Shown here: piece by piece, positions 1-9,982 of the stretch | Layout: the number at the start of each line of letters is the position of its first letter | Position numbering within the stretch: the first letter of the stretch is position 1 | Assembly (NCBI GenBank): GCA_030446765.1 | Contig: JAUJMR010000003.1 | Span: forward strand, 203,738-267,737 | Direction: 5' to 3' | Source: Chloroflexia bacterium | GTDB lineage: Bacteria > Chloroflexota > Chloroflexia > Thermobaculales > Thermobaculaceae | DNA length: 64,000 nucleotides | Translations under genes and position numbers: made by a program | The notes under the pieces: generated by a model | Seen by the model: the letters and a program-made list of their open reading frames with translations, nothing else | Database searches by the model: none | What the model was told of the DNA's origin: nothing

Positions 1-328
1 ACGCGATCACGTCCTCCATCTGCTGGTCAGTCAAGCGGTCGGGTGTGAACGCGGGCATACCACCACCGCCAGTCCGGATCTGATGGCGGATCGTCTCGTC
101 CGTGGGGTGTTTCGCCTCGAACTCCGCGCCGTGCAACGCAGGGCCGAGGCCGCGCTCACCTCCGGGATGGCATCGGTTGCAGCCTGCCTTTTCAACAAAC
201 ACCGCCCTGCCCGCCGAGGCTTGCTCATTCGTGACCGGCTCTGGCGCGGCCTTGACGCCGCACGCGGAGATGAACAAGGCGCTCGCGAGAAGCAACAGAA
301 AGACTTTTGGGAACCGTGTGCGGTGCAT
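1..328 (-). CDS. Cytochrome c-family lipoprotein (C-terminus cut by window edge)
   Basis: Small exported c-type cytochrome, probably an electron carrier tethered outside the membrane. The ATG at 328 opens a lipoprotein signal peptide: basic MHRTR, a Leu/Phe-rich core, then a lipobox ending ISAC-G, so Cys at about residue 22 should be lipidated. The heme c site CNRCH follows about 30 residues later, and GGGGMPAFTPDRLT further on supplies the usual Gly-rich/Met axial-ligand segment; the reading frame is still open at base 1. Typical single-domain cytochrome c (cytochrome c6/caa3-like) proteins have this order. No partner oxidase is in the window. Family assignment is firm; the electron partner is unknown. 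Confidence 0.85.
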   Translation of the reverse strand, partial: MHRTRFPKVFLLLLASALFISACGVKAAPEPVTNEQASAGRAVFVEKAGCNRCHPGGERGLGPALHGAEFEAKHPTDETIRHQIRTGGGGMPAFTPDRLTDQQMEDVIA

Positions 329-409
329 GCCGGTGGCTATGGGAAACGCTCCTCGGACAGGATGGGGCAGTCATTGCATCTACCCCAAGTATACCCCGAG
401 CCGTGCTCG

Positions 410-673
410 CTACCCCTCGCGCTCGCCACCTGTCTGGTTGGGGTGCAGCGTCCCGCCGGTTGGATCCTCACTGCCGCGCAGATTGCTGTCCTTTGGGGCG
501 TCCCGCATCTCGCCCGTCTCGCCCATGCGCGAGAAAGTGCCCGTGCCGGAGCCGCTTCCCATGCTGGCGTCCGCCACGTCGACCCGGCCCGTTTGGCTCG
601 TCATGCCCTCACGCAGCGTATCCTCGGCGGTCCCATCGCTCTCATCGTTCTCGTATGGTCTCGGGTTGTCCAT
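410..673 (-). CDS. Small hydrophilic acidic protein, unknown function
   Basis: Predicted 87-residue protein rich in Gly, Ser, Thr, Asp and Glu, with no hydrophobic segment and no recognisable domain; it looks largely disordered. The ATG at 673 is chosen because a GGAGGAAG ribosome binding site lies about 3-5 bases upstream, although the frame stays open to about 880. It lies on the same strand as, and just upstream of, the cytochrome c gene. Low-complexity proteins of this size occur near stress operons in Thermomicrobia-like genomes, but no function can be assigned. Confidence 0.45.
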   Translation of the reverse strand: MDNPRPYENDESDGTAEDTLREGMTSQTGRVDVADASMGSGSGTGTFSRMGETGEMRDAPKDSNLRGSEDPTGGTLHPNQTGGEREG

Positions 674-1089
674 CTGCTTCCTCCTGCCCATCAGCATCCG
701 ATCCGGTGTAGAGGTTGGCCCCACCGCGTTCATCTCTCTCTGCCGGCGCTCCGCCGGTATGGAGGATACGTCGGTGGGATCGTTCGCCCGCATGCTGCTT
801 GCATCATCGGCATCCTGTGGGGTCCGAGCTATGCGACATCTGAACCTCCTTGGGCGGTTGACGATGCCTGGCGCAATCATTACGCGCTACCGGGAGCACT
901 ATAGCACCTTCAGCTCCGCAAGATGTGTCGCCCCCAGGTGCGGACGTGCGGTTAGCATCAGCGAACGATGGCTTGCCGGGCGACAGGAGTGCTTCGGTCT
1001 GGTTGGGTGGTAGTCGCCTGAGCCGGGAGACCGGAGGATGGCAAAGAGCGCGTGATTGGCGGTCGTCGGATCGCCGATCCGGGCAGGGG
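674..1089. other. Intergenic region, no gene seen
   Basis: Open frames exist on both strands, but none has a ribosome binding site or a recognisable protein. It lies downstream of the anti-sigma gene and upstream of the small acidic protein, all on the minus strand, so it may hold the latter's promoter. Confidence 0.4.
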
Positions 1090-1974
1090 CTAGCTTTCGG
1101 GCTGGAACTCGCCACCCATCAATGGCTTCGACGTGGGCTTGGCGCTGCCGCCGTCCGGCTCTTCGGTCAGGCCGATCCATTGGTATGAGCTCAGAGGCTT
1201 GTCCGCTTCCAGCAACCATCTGCCGCTGTTATCCGAGAATACGCCGACGCTGACGGGTTGCAGGTTCTTGCCATCCGGGCTGAGCCAGATCTGGTAATCG
1301 TGCCCGTCGGATGGCTCCGGCAGACCGTTGATCACGATATACGCGCGCTCAGAGTTGGGGTCCGCGAAGAGCTTCACCTCCATGCCACGCTGCTGCATCT
1401 GCACCACCTGCCCATTGGGCGCGTTGACGAGGGCTTGCACCGCCTCGCGTTGTGCTAGCTGGCCCCGGAGCTGCGCGATCTGCTCCTGATGGCGGGTTGC
1501 TGCAATGGTTTGTGCCCGCTGCTGCTCCGCAAGCTGTCCCTGAAGATCCGCAATTTGGCTGCGCTGCTGAAGGACCATGCCTCCGGTCACGAGGAGTAGA
1601 ACAAGCGACGCGAGCGCGGCGCCAACCGCGAATCCGCCGCCGCTGAAAATCGAGAAAAAGCCCCTCCAACCTTGGCGAGGTTCCGGGGACGCGACCACCG
1701 CAGGTTCAACCGCACGGGGGCTACTCTGCGGGGACTCCAGCGCGTGGATGCGGTCAAACATCCGCTGCTTGAGGTCTGCGGGTGGCTCCACCAACGGCAC
1801 GGTGAGCGGGAGCGCGGCAACGACACTACGCATCTCGCTCACTATCTGAGTGCATTCCGAGCACGTGCCTAGATGCGCCTCGAATTGCGCCGTCTCGTGC
1901 TCATCGAGGGCGTCGAGTGCATAGCCCGCAGCCATCGCCGCCATATTCTCATGTTGCCCGTCTTGATTTGTCAC
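1090..1974 (-). CDS. rskA: RskA-type anti-sigma factor
   Basis: Membrane-anchored anti-sigma factor that should hold the adjacent ECF sigma factor inactive. The 294 residues show an N-terminal zf-HC2 zinc-binding anti-sigma domain with an HLGTCSEC (H-x3-C-x2-C) motif near residues 34-41, a linker, one transmembrane helix around residues 118-140, an extracytoplasmic Gln/Ala-rich coiled-coil stretch with QLRGQLAQ-type repeats, and a C-terminal RskA domain (GMEVKLFADP to the end, including DYQIWLSPDG). It is complete and starts 17 bases after the sigma stop codon, so the two are co-transcribed, which is the standard arrangement. The extracytoplasmic domain is the part proteolysed in known RskA systems; the signal here is unknown. 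Confidence 0.92.
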   Translation of the reverse strand: MTNQDGQHENMAAMAAGYALDALDEHETAQFEAHLGTCSECTQIVSEMRSVVAALPLTVPLVEPPADLKQRMFDRIHALESPQSSPRAVEPAVVASPEPRQGWRGFFSIFSGGGFAVGAALASLVLLLVTGGMVLQQRSQIADLQGQLAEQQRAQTIAATRHQEQIAQLRGQLAQREAVQALVNAPNGQVVQMQQRGMEVKLFADPNSERAYIVINGLPEPSDGHDYQIWLSPDGKNLQPVSVGVFSDNSGRWLLEADKPLSSYQWIGLTEEPDGGSAKPTSKPLMGGEFQPES

Positions 1975-1991
1975 AAGTAACCCGTGTCTTC

Positions 1992-2576
1992 TTATAACGT
2001 GTCTGACTGTACGCCCTGCGCTAATAAGTTCGAGCGCAACCGCTGCAGCCCGAGCCGCGTCCTGGTCTTGATCGTCCCCAGCGGTTCGCCCTGCTGATCC
2101 GCTATCTCCACTTGTGTGAGCCCACCGAAGTACGACATCTCCAGCACCTCACGCTGCGGCACCGGCAACTGCGCCAGCGCCTCGATGATGTACTTCCGGC
2201 GAATTCCACCGAACGCCTGCTCATCCGGCCCCGGCGCGTTGTCCGTCACGTCGAGCAAAGAACCTGGCGCGTCAGGATTGTCGTACACCTGTTGCGGTCG
2301 CGCCTTCCGTCGCCGCAACTCATCGATCGCGAGGTGATGGGCTATGCCAAACAGCCAACTCGAGAACCGTCCCTTTTCGCGGCTGTACGTGGATGCCTGT
2401 TGCCAGACTCGCACGAACACCTCTTGGGTGAGCTCTTCCGCTATCTGCTGGTTCCGCACCGTCTTCAGGGCGAGTGAGTACACGACTCTGGCGTATCGGT
2501 CATACAGCAGACCAAGTCCAGCCTCATCCCCTCGGCCGACGCGCGCCGCCAGCTCCTCGTCTTGCACGCTGTCCAT
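1992..2576 (-). CDS. sigK: ECF RNA polymerase sigma factor, SigK-like
   Basis: ECF (group IV) sigma-70 factor of 194 residues. Region 2 runs from about residue 22 to 92, including LTQEVFVRVWQQ and the region 2.4 part DELRRRKAR. Region 4 is at about 135-187, with LPVPQREVLEMSYFGG and the DNA-reading helix TIKTRTRLGLQRL. A spacer rich in Pro/Asp/Gly lies between. It begins the operon with the RskA anti-sigma. The ATG at 2576 follows a purine-rich stretch. In SigK/RskA pairs the sigma usually autoregulates its own operon; an ECF-type promoter upstream could not be verified by eye. Confidence 0.92.
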   Translation of the reverse strand: MDSVQDEELAARVGRGDEAGLGLLYDRYARVVYSLALKTVRNQQIAEELTQEVFVRVWQQASTYSREKGRFSSWLFGIAHHLAIDELRRRKARPQQVYDNPDAPGSLLDVTDNAPGPDEQAFGGIRRKYIIEALAQLPVPQREVLEMSYFGGLTQVEIADQQGEPLGTIKTRTRLGLQRLRSNLLAQGVQSDTL

Positions 2577-2972
2577 CGCTCTCCTTATAAAGAGCCAGCG
2601 TGCCTAGTTGCGCGGTATCAGGACCCCTACCATGCCTTACGCAAGCATGGTTCGCGCGGTTCTATCCAGGCACGCAATGTCGCAGCATTCTATAGCCCCA
2701 TCCCGAATAGCGCAACTTGCGTGCGTCCGTGCCGGGTGCTGGCAGGTGCATCAGGCTGATACGGCGGGCCAGTGGCGTATCACTCATCAGGCTCGGGTCT
2801 GTTGGGCCCGCCGAGCGACAAGGCTGGCACGGGGCATGGAGTTCGCGAGATAACAATCTTAGCAGACCAGCGCGGCCGTCCCTGACCTGTGCCCTGCGAG
2901 CGGCGCACGGGTGCCGCTCTGCTATGATGGGGGCGTGATTTCTCCACTCCACGTCTGGAGGCGTGCTTCCGC
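2577..2972. promoter_or_regulatory. Divergent intergenic region (sigK / EamA transporter) with a short hairpin
   Basis: No gene is seen. It separates the leftward sigK operon from a rightward transporter and so should hold both promoters. A 7-bp perfect inverted repeat, ACCATGC/GCATGGT, lies at 2629-2651 with a 9-base loop and no T-run. Confidence 0.35.
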
Positions 2973-3923
2973 GTGACCCCCATCGATCTCTCGCTCCTGT
3001 TCGGTCTCGCCGCGATGTGGGGTGCATCATTCCTGTTCATTAAGGTGGCGGTGCTCGAGATGTCACCGTTGATGCTTGTCTCGATCCGCCTCGTGCTCGC
3101 ATCTCTGACGATGCTGCTCGTGCAGCGCGTCCTTGCCTCCCGGCACCGTGCGACACCACCGGCGCCTCCGGTGCGCCAGATGTGGCGGTCGTACCTATAC
3201 GTGGCGGTCACGAACGCGATTATTCCGTACACGCTCATCGCGTGGGGCGAGGAGCGCATCACGAGCGGCACAGCATCCATACTCAACGCGAGCACGCCCC
3301 TCTTCACCGCGCTGCTCGCGGGGCTCGCTATCAGTCAGGCCGGCGCTCTGGACAAGCTCACGCCCCGGCGCGCGCTGGGGCTGCTCGTCGGGTTCGCGGG
3401 CGTTGCCGTGCTAATCATAGGCAGCGGCGCGGACGTTGAGCTAGCCACGGGACGCTCTGCGCTGCTCGGCGAGGTGGCCGTGCTCGTTGCATCCTTCTCG
3501 TACGGCATCGGCGGACTGTACGGGCGCCGAGCGTTCGAGGGCATGCCGCCGATCCTGCCGGCGACGTGGCAGAACATCTTCGGCGCGGTGATCCTGCTGC
3601 CCTTCGCGTTCGTCCTCGCCCCGCTCGACCGGATGCCGTCGTGGCAGGCGATCGGCTCCGTGGTGGCGCTCGGGGTGATCGGCACCGCGATTGCCTTGCT
3701 CCTGTACTATGAGCTGCTGGCCCGCGTCGGGGCAACGCGCACGGTGATGGTAACGTACCTGCTCCCGGTGATGGCGCTGTTCTACGGCGCGATTCTGCTT
3801 GATGAGGCGGTGAGTGTGTACGCCCTCCTCGGGCTCGCGCTCGTGCTCCTGGGAATCACCGTGACGGCCCGCGGCAAGGTTGAGCAGAAGGTGGTCCCCG
3901 CAACGCAAGCCGGTCGGACATGA
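2973..3923 (+). CDS. EamA/DMT-family transporter
   Basis: Inner-membrane transporter of the drug/metabolite superfamily, 316 residues, with about ten hydrophobic helices arranged as two EamA repeats (roughly residues 5-140 and 155-300). Typical signatures are GLAAMWGASFLFIKVA in helix 1, PYTLIAWGEE in the first repeat and YLLPVMALFYGAILLDE in the second. Substrate cannot be read from sequence; relatives export amino acids or other metabolites. It starts with GTG at 2973 behind a GGAGG sequence. The downstream MFS gene follows after about 70 bases on the same strand. The frame is intact, unlike many neighbours. Confidence 0.88.
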   Translation: MTPIDLSLLFGLAAMWGASFLFIKVAVLEMSPLMLVSIRLVLASLTMLLVQRVLASRHRATPPAPPVRQMWRSYLYVAVTNAIIPYTLIAWGEERITSGTASILNASTPLFTALLAGLAISQAGALDKLTPRRALGLLVGFAGVAVLIIGSGADVELATGRSALLGEVAVLVASFSYGIGGLYGRRAFEGMPPILPATWQNIFGAVILLPFAFVLAPLDRMPSWQAIGSVVALGVIGTAIALLLYYELLARVGATRTVMVTYLLPVMALFYGAILLDEAVSVYALLGLALVLLGITVTARGKVEQKVVPATQAGRT

Positions 3924-3995
3924 GCGTCATGCCTGATCTTGTAATAGCTGGGGCGACTCCCGCAGCGAAGGGCTCGGTACCGACGAGGCGGACCC

Positions 3996-5315
3996 GTGGC
4001 GGCTGAGGGTGTGATCACCACTGGCGCGGTTGCGGACATCGGCGAGGAGACGCGTGAGGCGTACGTCGCGCGCAACTTCCGCCACAACTACGTGCTGCTG
4101 TTGCTCGACGCGATCTCGTTCCCCCTCGGCATCAGCTTCGTCTCAACCGTGACGATCCTCCCCCTCTTCGTGCGCCAGATGACGGACTCCTCGCTCGCGG
4201 TTGGGCTTGTACCGGCGATCACGCAGTTGGGCACGCTGTTGCCGCCGCTGTTTATCGCAAACCGCATCGAGCGCTTGCCGCTGCAGAAGTGGTATCTGTT
4301 CTGGGTGGCGTGCGTGGAGCGTGCGCCCTTCCTCGTGCTCGCCGCGATAATCCCCTGGCTGGGCCGAGCGAACCCGGATCTCCTGCTTGTCGTGTTCTTC
4401 TTTGCGCTCGCGGTACACAACTTCTCGATGGGCCTGAACATGCCGTCGTACTTCAACCTTTTCTCGAAGGTCATCCCCGCGAACCGCCGGGGCGGGATGT
4501 GGGGCATCGGCGGGGCGATCAGCGGCTTGCTGGCCCTCGGCGGCGCGTGGCTCTCCGGGGTGCTGCTGGACCGCTACGGTTTCCCCGATGCGTACGCCCT
4601 GAACTTCCTGTTCGCCTTTGTCGTGCTGACGCTGGGCATCATCGGCTTCCGTTTCGTCCGCGAGCTGCCAACGATCGACCGTCCACCGCCCATTCCGATG
4701 GTGAAGTACCTCCGCAACGCACCGGCGCTTTTGCGGACGGACCGCGGTTTCGGACTGCTCGTGCTGTCCCTGATGCTCGGCTCGTTCTCGCTGATGGCGC
4801 CCGCGTTTTACACTGCGTACGCGCTTGACCGTTTCGACGCGAGCTACGGCACCGTGGCGCTCTTTACAACGCTGTTGATGGCCGGAAGCACCGTGGCGAA
4901 CCCCGTGCTCGGCCTGCTCGCGGACCGTAAGGGGAACAAGCTGGTGCTGCAGATCGGGATGCTGCTCGCCGCGGTTGCGTCCCTGGTGGCGCTGATTGCT
5001 CCTTCTATCGAGTGGATGTACGTGGTGTTCGTGCTGTACAGCGTCTCACTGACCGGTTCGAATATCGGTGGCTTTAACATGCCGCTGGAGTTCGCGCCGC
5101 GTGCGCAGGTGCCGACCTACAGCGCGGTGAGCATGACATCGAGTGCCCCTATTCGCGCCCTCGCGCCGATGCTCGGCGGGCTCATGCTGAGCATTGGTCT
5201 GGGCTATTGGTCCGTGTTCCTGTTCACGGTGCTGGTCAGCGTTATGGGGCTGGCGCTGCTCACAGTGAAGGTTCGAGACCCCCGGCACGAGTCTGCACCG
5301 GGGACTGAGGGTTAG
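3996..5315 (+). CDS. MFS transporter
   Basis: Major facilitator superfamily permease, 439 residues, intact. About twelve transmembrane helices are visible. A central hydrophilic loop (about residues 218-240, RELPTIDRPPPIPMVKYLRN) separates the two halves. The MFS motif A-like loop is present in the second half as LGLLADRKGNKLVLQIG. GTG at 3996 is the first start in a frame that leads straight into the protein; a soluble N-terminal leader of about 30 residues precedes helix 1. Substrate is unknown. It may form an operon with the upstream EamA transporter (spacing 72 bases), suggesting an efflux or uptake pair, but this is inference. Confidence 0.87.
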   Translation: MAAEGVITTGAVADIGEETREAYVARNFRHNYVLLLLDAISFPLGISFVSTVTILPLFVRQMTDSSLAVGLVPAITQLGTLLPPLFIANRIERLPLQKWYLFWVACVERAPFLVLAAIIPWLGRANPDLLLVVFFFALAVHNFSMGLNMPSYFNLFSKVIPANRRGGMWGIGGAISGLLALGGAWLSGVLLDRYGFPDAYALNFLFAFVVLTLGIIGFRFVRELPTIDRPPPIPMVKYLRNAPALLRTDRGFGLLVLSLMLGSFSLMAPAFYTAYALDRFDASYGTVALFTTLLMAGSTVANPVLGLLADRKGNKLVLQIGMLLAAVASLVALIAPSIEWMYVVFVLYSVSLTGSNIGGFNMPLEFAPRAQVPTYSAVSMTSSAPIRALAPMLGGLMLSIGLGYWSVFLFTVLVSVMGLALLTVKVRDPRHESAPGTEG

Positions 5316-5563
5316 CACGCGGGCTCCGTGAGCAGCGCCGACTGAGCTAAACCGGCCCGCAACGCGTCGTTCCGATCCTACCACCGGACGAGCGGGTACT
5401 TGTAGTACCATTTTGGTGTCTCGTGGCGGCCGTCGGACAGTGCAGGCAAGATGGCCCGCACCCTGCGAATTGATCGCCCGGTGTTGAGGTTGGCGCGAAG
5501 ACCGGCACCGGACAACCTGGACGACACCGGCACGCCGCATCGATACAGGCAAAGGAGCGCGGT

Positions 5564-6981
5564 ATGCAGGGTAAGGCGAACGTGCGGATGGAGCGCGACT
5601 CGATGGGCGATGTGTCGGTGCCCGCGGAGGCGTACTACGGGGCGCAGACCATGCGCGCTATCCAGAACTTCCCGGTCAGTGGCCTGCGGATGCCGCGGGC
5701 GGTGATCCGCGCCCTGGGCCGGATCAAGGGCGCGGCCGCCCGGGTGAACACGGAACTCGGCCTGCTCGACCCCCTCTCGCCGAGGCGATCGAGCGAGCCG
5801 CCGAGGAGGTGGCGAATGGCGCGCTGGACGCCCACTTCCCGGTCGATGTCTTCCAGACCGGCTCCGGCACCTCGACGAACATGAACGCGAACGAGGTGAT
5901 TGCCAACCGCGCGATCGAGATGCTCGGTGGACAGCGCGGTTCGAAGCAGCCGGTGCACCCGAACGATCACGTCAACCTCTGTCAGAGCTCGAACGACGTG
6001 ATCCCCACCGCGATCCACCTCGCCCTGCTGGAGGTGCTGCACGCCGATCTTATCCCCGCGCTCGATGAGTTGCGCGCCGCGCTTGACGAAAAGGCGGCGG
6101 CATTCCTGCCTGTGGTCAAGACCGGGCGCACGCACCTGCAGGACGCCACGCCGATCCGCCTCGGGCAGGAGTTTGCGGGCTACGCCGGGCAGATGGAGCG
6201 CGCCCTGCGCCGACTTGACTACGCGCGAGCGGAACTCTCTGAGGTTGCGCTCGGCGGCACCGCGGTCGGCACCGGCGTGAACGCACATCCCGAGTTCGCC
6301 CGGCGGGTGTGCGCAGCTCTCGGGGATATACGGCTTCGAAGTGCACGAGACGACGAACCACTTCCAGGCGCAGAGCACGCTCGACGCGCTGGTCTTCGCC
6401 AGCGGCGCGCTCCGTAGCGTCGCGGTCGGGCTCACGAAGATCGCGAACGACATCCGCTGGCTGGGTAGCGGCCCTCGCGCGGGGCTGGGAAATCGCGCTG
6501 CCGGAAGTTCAGCCGGGTAGCTCGATCATGCCGGGCAAGGTGAATCCGGTGATACCTGAGTCAACGCTGATGGCATGCGGCCCACGTGATCGGCAACGAT
6601 ACGGCCGTGATGCTCGCGGGCCACGGCAGCAACTTCGAACTCAACACGATGATGCCGGTCGCCGCGCACAACCTGCTGGAGAGCGCGACGCTCCTCGCGT
6701 CCGCCAGCATCAACTTCACTCGGCGGTGCATCAACGGCACGGAGGCGACGGAGCGCGGACCGCAGCTCGTGGAGCAGGGACTTGCGATCTGCACAGCGCT
6801 CGCGCCGGCGATCGGCTACGATGCCGCGGCGGCCATCTCGAAGCAGGCGTACGAGACGGGGCGGACGGTGCGCGAGGTCGCCCGTGAGCGCACGTCGCTC
6901 TCCGAGGAGGAACTGGCCCGCATCCTCGACCCGGCGTCGATGACGGAACCGGGCAACACCGTGGGTTCAGCGGCGGGCTGA
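5564..6981 (+). CDS. fumC: Fumarate hydratase class II (reading frame broken by indels)
   Basis: Catalyses reversible hydration of fumarate to malate in the TCA cycle. The start (ATG 5564) gives [20 protein letters not shown], typical of FumC. The frame changes near 5785, where the text continues as [20 protein letters not shown] with [12 protein letters not shown]. Further on come [12 protein letters not shown] and [17 protein letters not shown]. Another change near 6320 is followed by [15 protein letters not shown], then the superfamily signature [12 protein letters not shown] in a third frame, and a last change near 6580 leads to the C-terminus ending at 6981. Total length matches the usual ~465 residues and all catalytic segments are present, so sequence errors are more likely than gene loss. 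It converges with the glycosyltransferase. Confidence 0.88.
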
Positions 6982-6989
6982 GTCCTTGC

Positions 6990-8142
6990 GGCCGGGGCAC
7001 GAGAGCGTCCCTTCCACTCCTGCCCACCACCCTTGTAGTGACGCCACACGGAGGAGATGTACACTGCGCCGAGAGCGCGGTGGCGGCAAGTGGATGGCAG
7101 AAGGCATACGCCGGAGAGGCGCGGAGCATCCGGCTGCCCGCAACACGGGTCGCCAGCATCAGCAGCGCCGACGTCCGGGCCGCGTCTATGACTCTGCCCC
7201 GCAGCCCCAGGCACCACCCCAGCAGCGTGAGTACCGGGAGGATCGAGCTGATGAAGAGGGTCAGTAGCGTGGCGGCGGCCAGCAGTGGCCGGTTGCCGGA
7301 GGCGGGATAGAGGCTCTTGCGCCACCCGGCCCAGACCTCCCCCAAGCCGTGATACATGCGCACCCGAACCAGCCTCGTGGCGTCGACCAGCAGCAGCGCG
7401 TACCCGCACCGCTTCAGCAGTCCGGCCAGCGCAACATCGTCCGCGACGTCATCCCGCACCGCGGCGTGCCCACCCGACCGATCGTACGCCTCCCGACGCA
7501 CGAGGATGAACTGGCCGGTCGCGTACGCCGTGCGCGACCAGCGGCTGTTCACGAGCAGCGGCGGTCGCACCGTAAGAACGAACTGCGCGAACGCGGGCTG
7601 CAGCACGCTTTCCCAGAAGCCGCGACACTCCAGGTGCTGCACGACGCTGACCACATCCGCATCCGACGCCTGCGCGGTGGTGACGGCCTGTGCAAGGGTC
7701 TGCGGGTGCAGCCGGACGTCGGCATCGGTGAACAACAGCCATTCACCATAAGCGTGACGCTGGCCCTGATGATTTGCCCAGCTCTTGCCGATCCAGCCCC
7801 TCGGCGGCGGCTCCCCGTGAACACCCTGGCGCGCGGGTCGCGGCGCGCGACCTCTCTCGCGATGCTACCGGTCCTGTCACGCGAGCAATCGTCGAGCACG
7901 ATCACATCGAGCTGGGGGTAATCCTGCGCGAGCAAGGACGAGAGGCAGTCGCGGACGTTGCGTTCCTCGTCGCGCAGGGGGAGCACGACTGAGAGTGCGG
8001 GAAGCGTTGATCTGGGCACGGCTCCGCTTGTGGGCGCGAGGACCGGCACACGGAAGCGTAGGTGGAGCAGGATACCGAGAGACCATAGCCAGAAGAGGAT
8101 GGAGGTCCTGAGTACGTGGTAGAGGATACGGTACAGCAACAC
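6990..8142 (-). CDS. Membrane glycosyltransferase family 2 (frame broken)
   Basis: GT-A fold glycosyltransferase. The N-terminus (ATG 8142) has a transmembrane segment (residues 10-30) followed by LPALSVVLPLRDEERNVRDC and DVIVLDDCSRDRT, the nucleotide-sugar binding region. A frameshift at about 7740-7790 precedes FTDADVRLHP, the metal-binding DxD motif. Then come the acceptor-site region (AVRDDVADDVALAGLLKRCG) and two or three C-terminal transmembrane helices. A further frame change near 7060 leads to WKGR, a usual ending in this family, so the exact stop is uncertain. Relatives include carotenoid/hopanoid-type membrane glycosyltransferases such as CruC/CrtQ; which substrate applies here cannot be told. 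It is convergent with fumC. Confidence 0.75.
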
Positions 8143-8471
8143 GCCGCCTTCTATTGATCTTTATGGGCCGCTGTTCCGGATGGATTGGGAATGGCACATG
8201 CCCGCGCGACTAAACGCGCAACTGCGACGCCACCGGTGGTGCATGAGAGTCGCGATTGTTGCACACAGCTGTATGTTCCGTCCGCGCGGAGCTGTGCGGG
8301 GGCCTCGGGCAGGTTGCGCGCGTGGTTATGGCACCAGGACATTTCCAAGCCTGAAGGTTTATGAACTCGCGGTGGCTCTGACGATGTTCACCGGGATGCA
8401 GAGATCGAGGGATGCGACCGCGCCGCCAGGACCGACAGCGGATACCCATACTTGCGGCATCGGGCCAGGTG
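8143..8471. other. Intergenic region, no gene seen
   Basis: It lies between the response regulator stop and the glycosyltransferase start, both on the minus strand. No coding sequence with a plausible start or family was found, and no strong hairpin. It should contain the glycosyltransferase promoter. Confidence 0.35.
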
Positions 8472-8918
8472 TTATTCGGTCGGCGTCGGATTGTCGATAG
8501 GAGGCAGCGACGCGGAGACTCTGCCCTCACGCGGGTCGCCGATGGCCGAGCAAACTTTCGCGAGCAGCACGTCGAGGTCGAACGGCTTCGACAGGACGTG
8601 AACGTCGAACTGCTCGAGGTAGTCCGAGTGATGATGGAGAAGGTGGCTCGCCGCGGAGCAGACAATGACCGGGATGCGCCGCGTCCGAGGGTCGAGCGTC
8701 AGCAGGTCGAGGGTGCGCCAGCCCTCCTCGGCCGCCCCGAAGATGAGATCGAGGATCACCAGGTCGGGCTGTAGTTGCCGGACGAACTCGTACCCCTCGC
8801 TCCCGACGAAGCAGGTGGAAACCTCATACCCTTCCTCGTTACGCAGCAACTCCTCCATGAGCCGCAGGAACGTCGTATCGTCGTTCACTACCGCGATGTG
8901 CGGCCGCTTCTCGCTCAC
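8472..8918 (-). CDS. Single-domain response regulator (CheY-like receiver)
   Basis: Stand-alone receiver of 148 residues. From the GTG start at 8918 (preceded by a GGGGGCGAG ribosome binding site) the protein reads VSEKRPHIAVVNDDTTFLRL; the acidic pocket is NDD (usually DDD). The phosphorylatable Asp is in LVILDLIFG at about residue 57, the Ser/Thr in VIVCSAAS, and the Lys in VLSKPFD. There is no DNA-binding output domain; a short Pro/Ser tail ends the protein. An upstream in-frame extension to 9071 exists but lacks a domain. No kinase is adjacent; candidate partners are the orphan kinases near 45 and 52 kb. Confidence 0.85.
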   Translation of the reverse strand: MSEKRPHIAVVNDDTTFLRLMEELLRNEEGYEVSTCFVGSEGYEFVRQLQPDLVILDLIFGAAEEGWRTLDLLTLDPRTRRIPVIVCSAASHLLHHHSDYLEQFDVHVLSKPFDLDVLLAKVCSAIGDPREGRVSASLPPIDNPTPTE

Positions 8919-9143
8919 CTCGCCCCCTTTCAGCAGACACATAGTACTGGTATGCCAACCGGCTGTCGAGAGGGGGGCTCGCGGTCGTTGCTGGGGACTA
9001 CCGACTGGCCGGGGATGTTGACCTTGTAGTCGGCAACTATGACGTGGAGCGTGGCACGCGCTCTGCAACAACTACCACCACGGGGGAGCTCGTACCTTCC
9101 TCGTGAGGACATGGAGTCCGAAGTAGCCCAGTAAGGGGGTAGT

Positions 9144-9982
9144 ATGTCATCGAATGAGAACGGAAGGCCTTTTGGAAGACCCGAACGCCGGGCGCGGCAC
9201 GAGCAGCGGGCAAACTCAGGATCAGGGGACAGTGTCCGATACGTCGTATGCCGAGACCAGCAGCAGTGCCCAGGACAGCACGCAATCGTCGGGCACCGAG
9301 TACATCACGAGCAGCCGGAGCGACCAGCCGACGGACCGCAGTGCCGTGATCGAAGGTGACGAGGACACGACATCCGCCGACAGGCAGTATGCGACGGCCA
9401 GCACCGTGGATACGACGGGAACTACCTCGGGGACAACCTTCACCGCCGGAGACTCCACGAACGTGACGAGTCAGACCACATCCGATGAGTCGAGTTACGT
9501 CGCGCAGCCGTCGCAGGACTATACGACAACTGAGCGCTCGACATCGGCGCAGACAAGCGATGTGGATGACGATATCCGCGTGCAGCGGCACGAGGAAGAG
9601 TTACAGGCGCAGACGGTCGAGCGGCAGGCCGGTGAGGTCCGCGTCTCCAAGGACGTGGTCGAGGAGCAGCAGACGCTCGAGGTGCCAGTCAACCGCGAAC
9701 AGGTTACGGTGCGCAGTGTTGAGACGAGCGGCTCCGTGGGCGACACCTCTGAGGCATTCCAGGGTGGCACGATCAGTGTCCCCGGTGCGCGAGGAGGGGG
9801 TCGAGGTAAGCAAGCAGGTCCGCGTCGCGGAGGAGCTTGAGATCGACAAGAGGGCGGTCCAGGAGACCGAGCGCGTTACGGATTCCGTCCGGCGCGAGCA
9901 GGTGAACGTCGAAGAAGTCGGAGAGGTCGATGTGGACCGCCACAGCGATAACCCCCTGGACGAGGATGTCCGACCACGGTAG
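9144..9982 (+). CDS. YsnF/AvaK-domain (DUF2382) stress protein, copy 1 (frame broken)
   Basis: The C-terminal half is a DUF2382/YsnF domain: DDDIRVQRHEEELQAQ, ERQAGEVRVSKDVVEEQQ, then after a frameshift near 9783 VREEGVEVSKQVRVAEELEI and RVTDSVRREQVNVEEVGE. The N-terminal ~130 residues are a disordered Ser/Thr/Asp-rich tract. A good ribosome binding site (AAGGGGG) precedes ATG 9144, but the rest of the protein is in the frame that opens at 9154, so one more indel is likely within the first 15 codons. The family is linked to general stress responses in Gram-positive bacteria and cyanobacteria; its biochemical role is unknown. It is closely related to the next gene. Confidence 0.75.

Noticed and set aside
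83..1013. Long overlapping frames on the plus strand across the cytochrome c and small acidic protein region
   Set aside because: They are opposite-strand shadows of high-GC coding DNA without ribosome binding sites or domains.
5316..5370. Leftward text GGTTTAGCTCAGTCGG resembling a tRNA D-arm just after the MFS gene
   Set aside because: The matching GAGC of the D-stem, an anticodon arm and a T-arm are all absent, and the sequence runs into the MFS coding region; at most a tRNA-like fragment.
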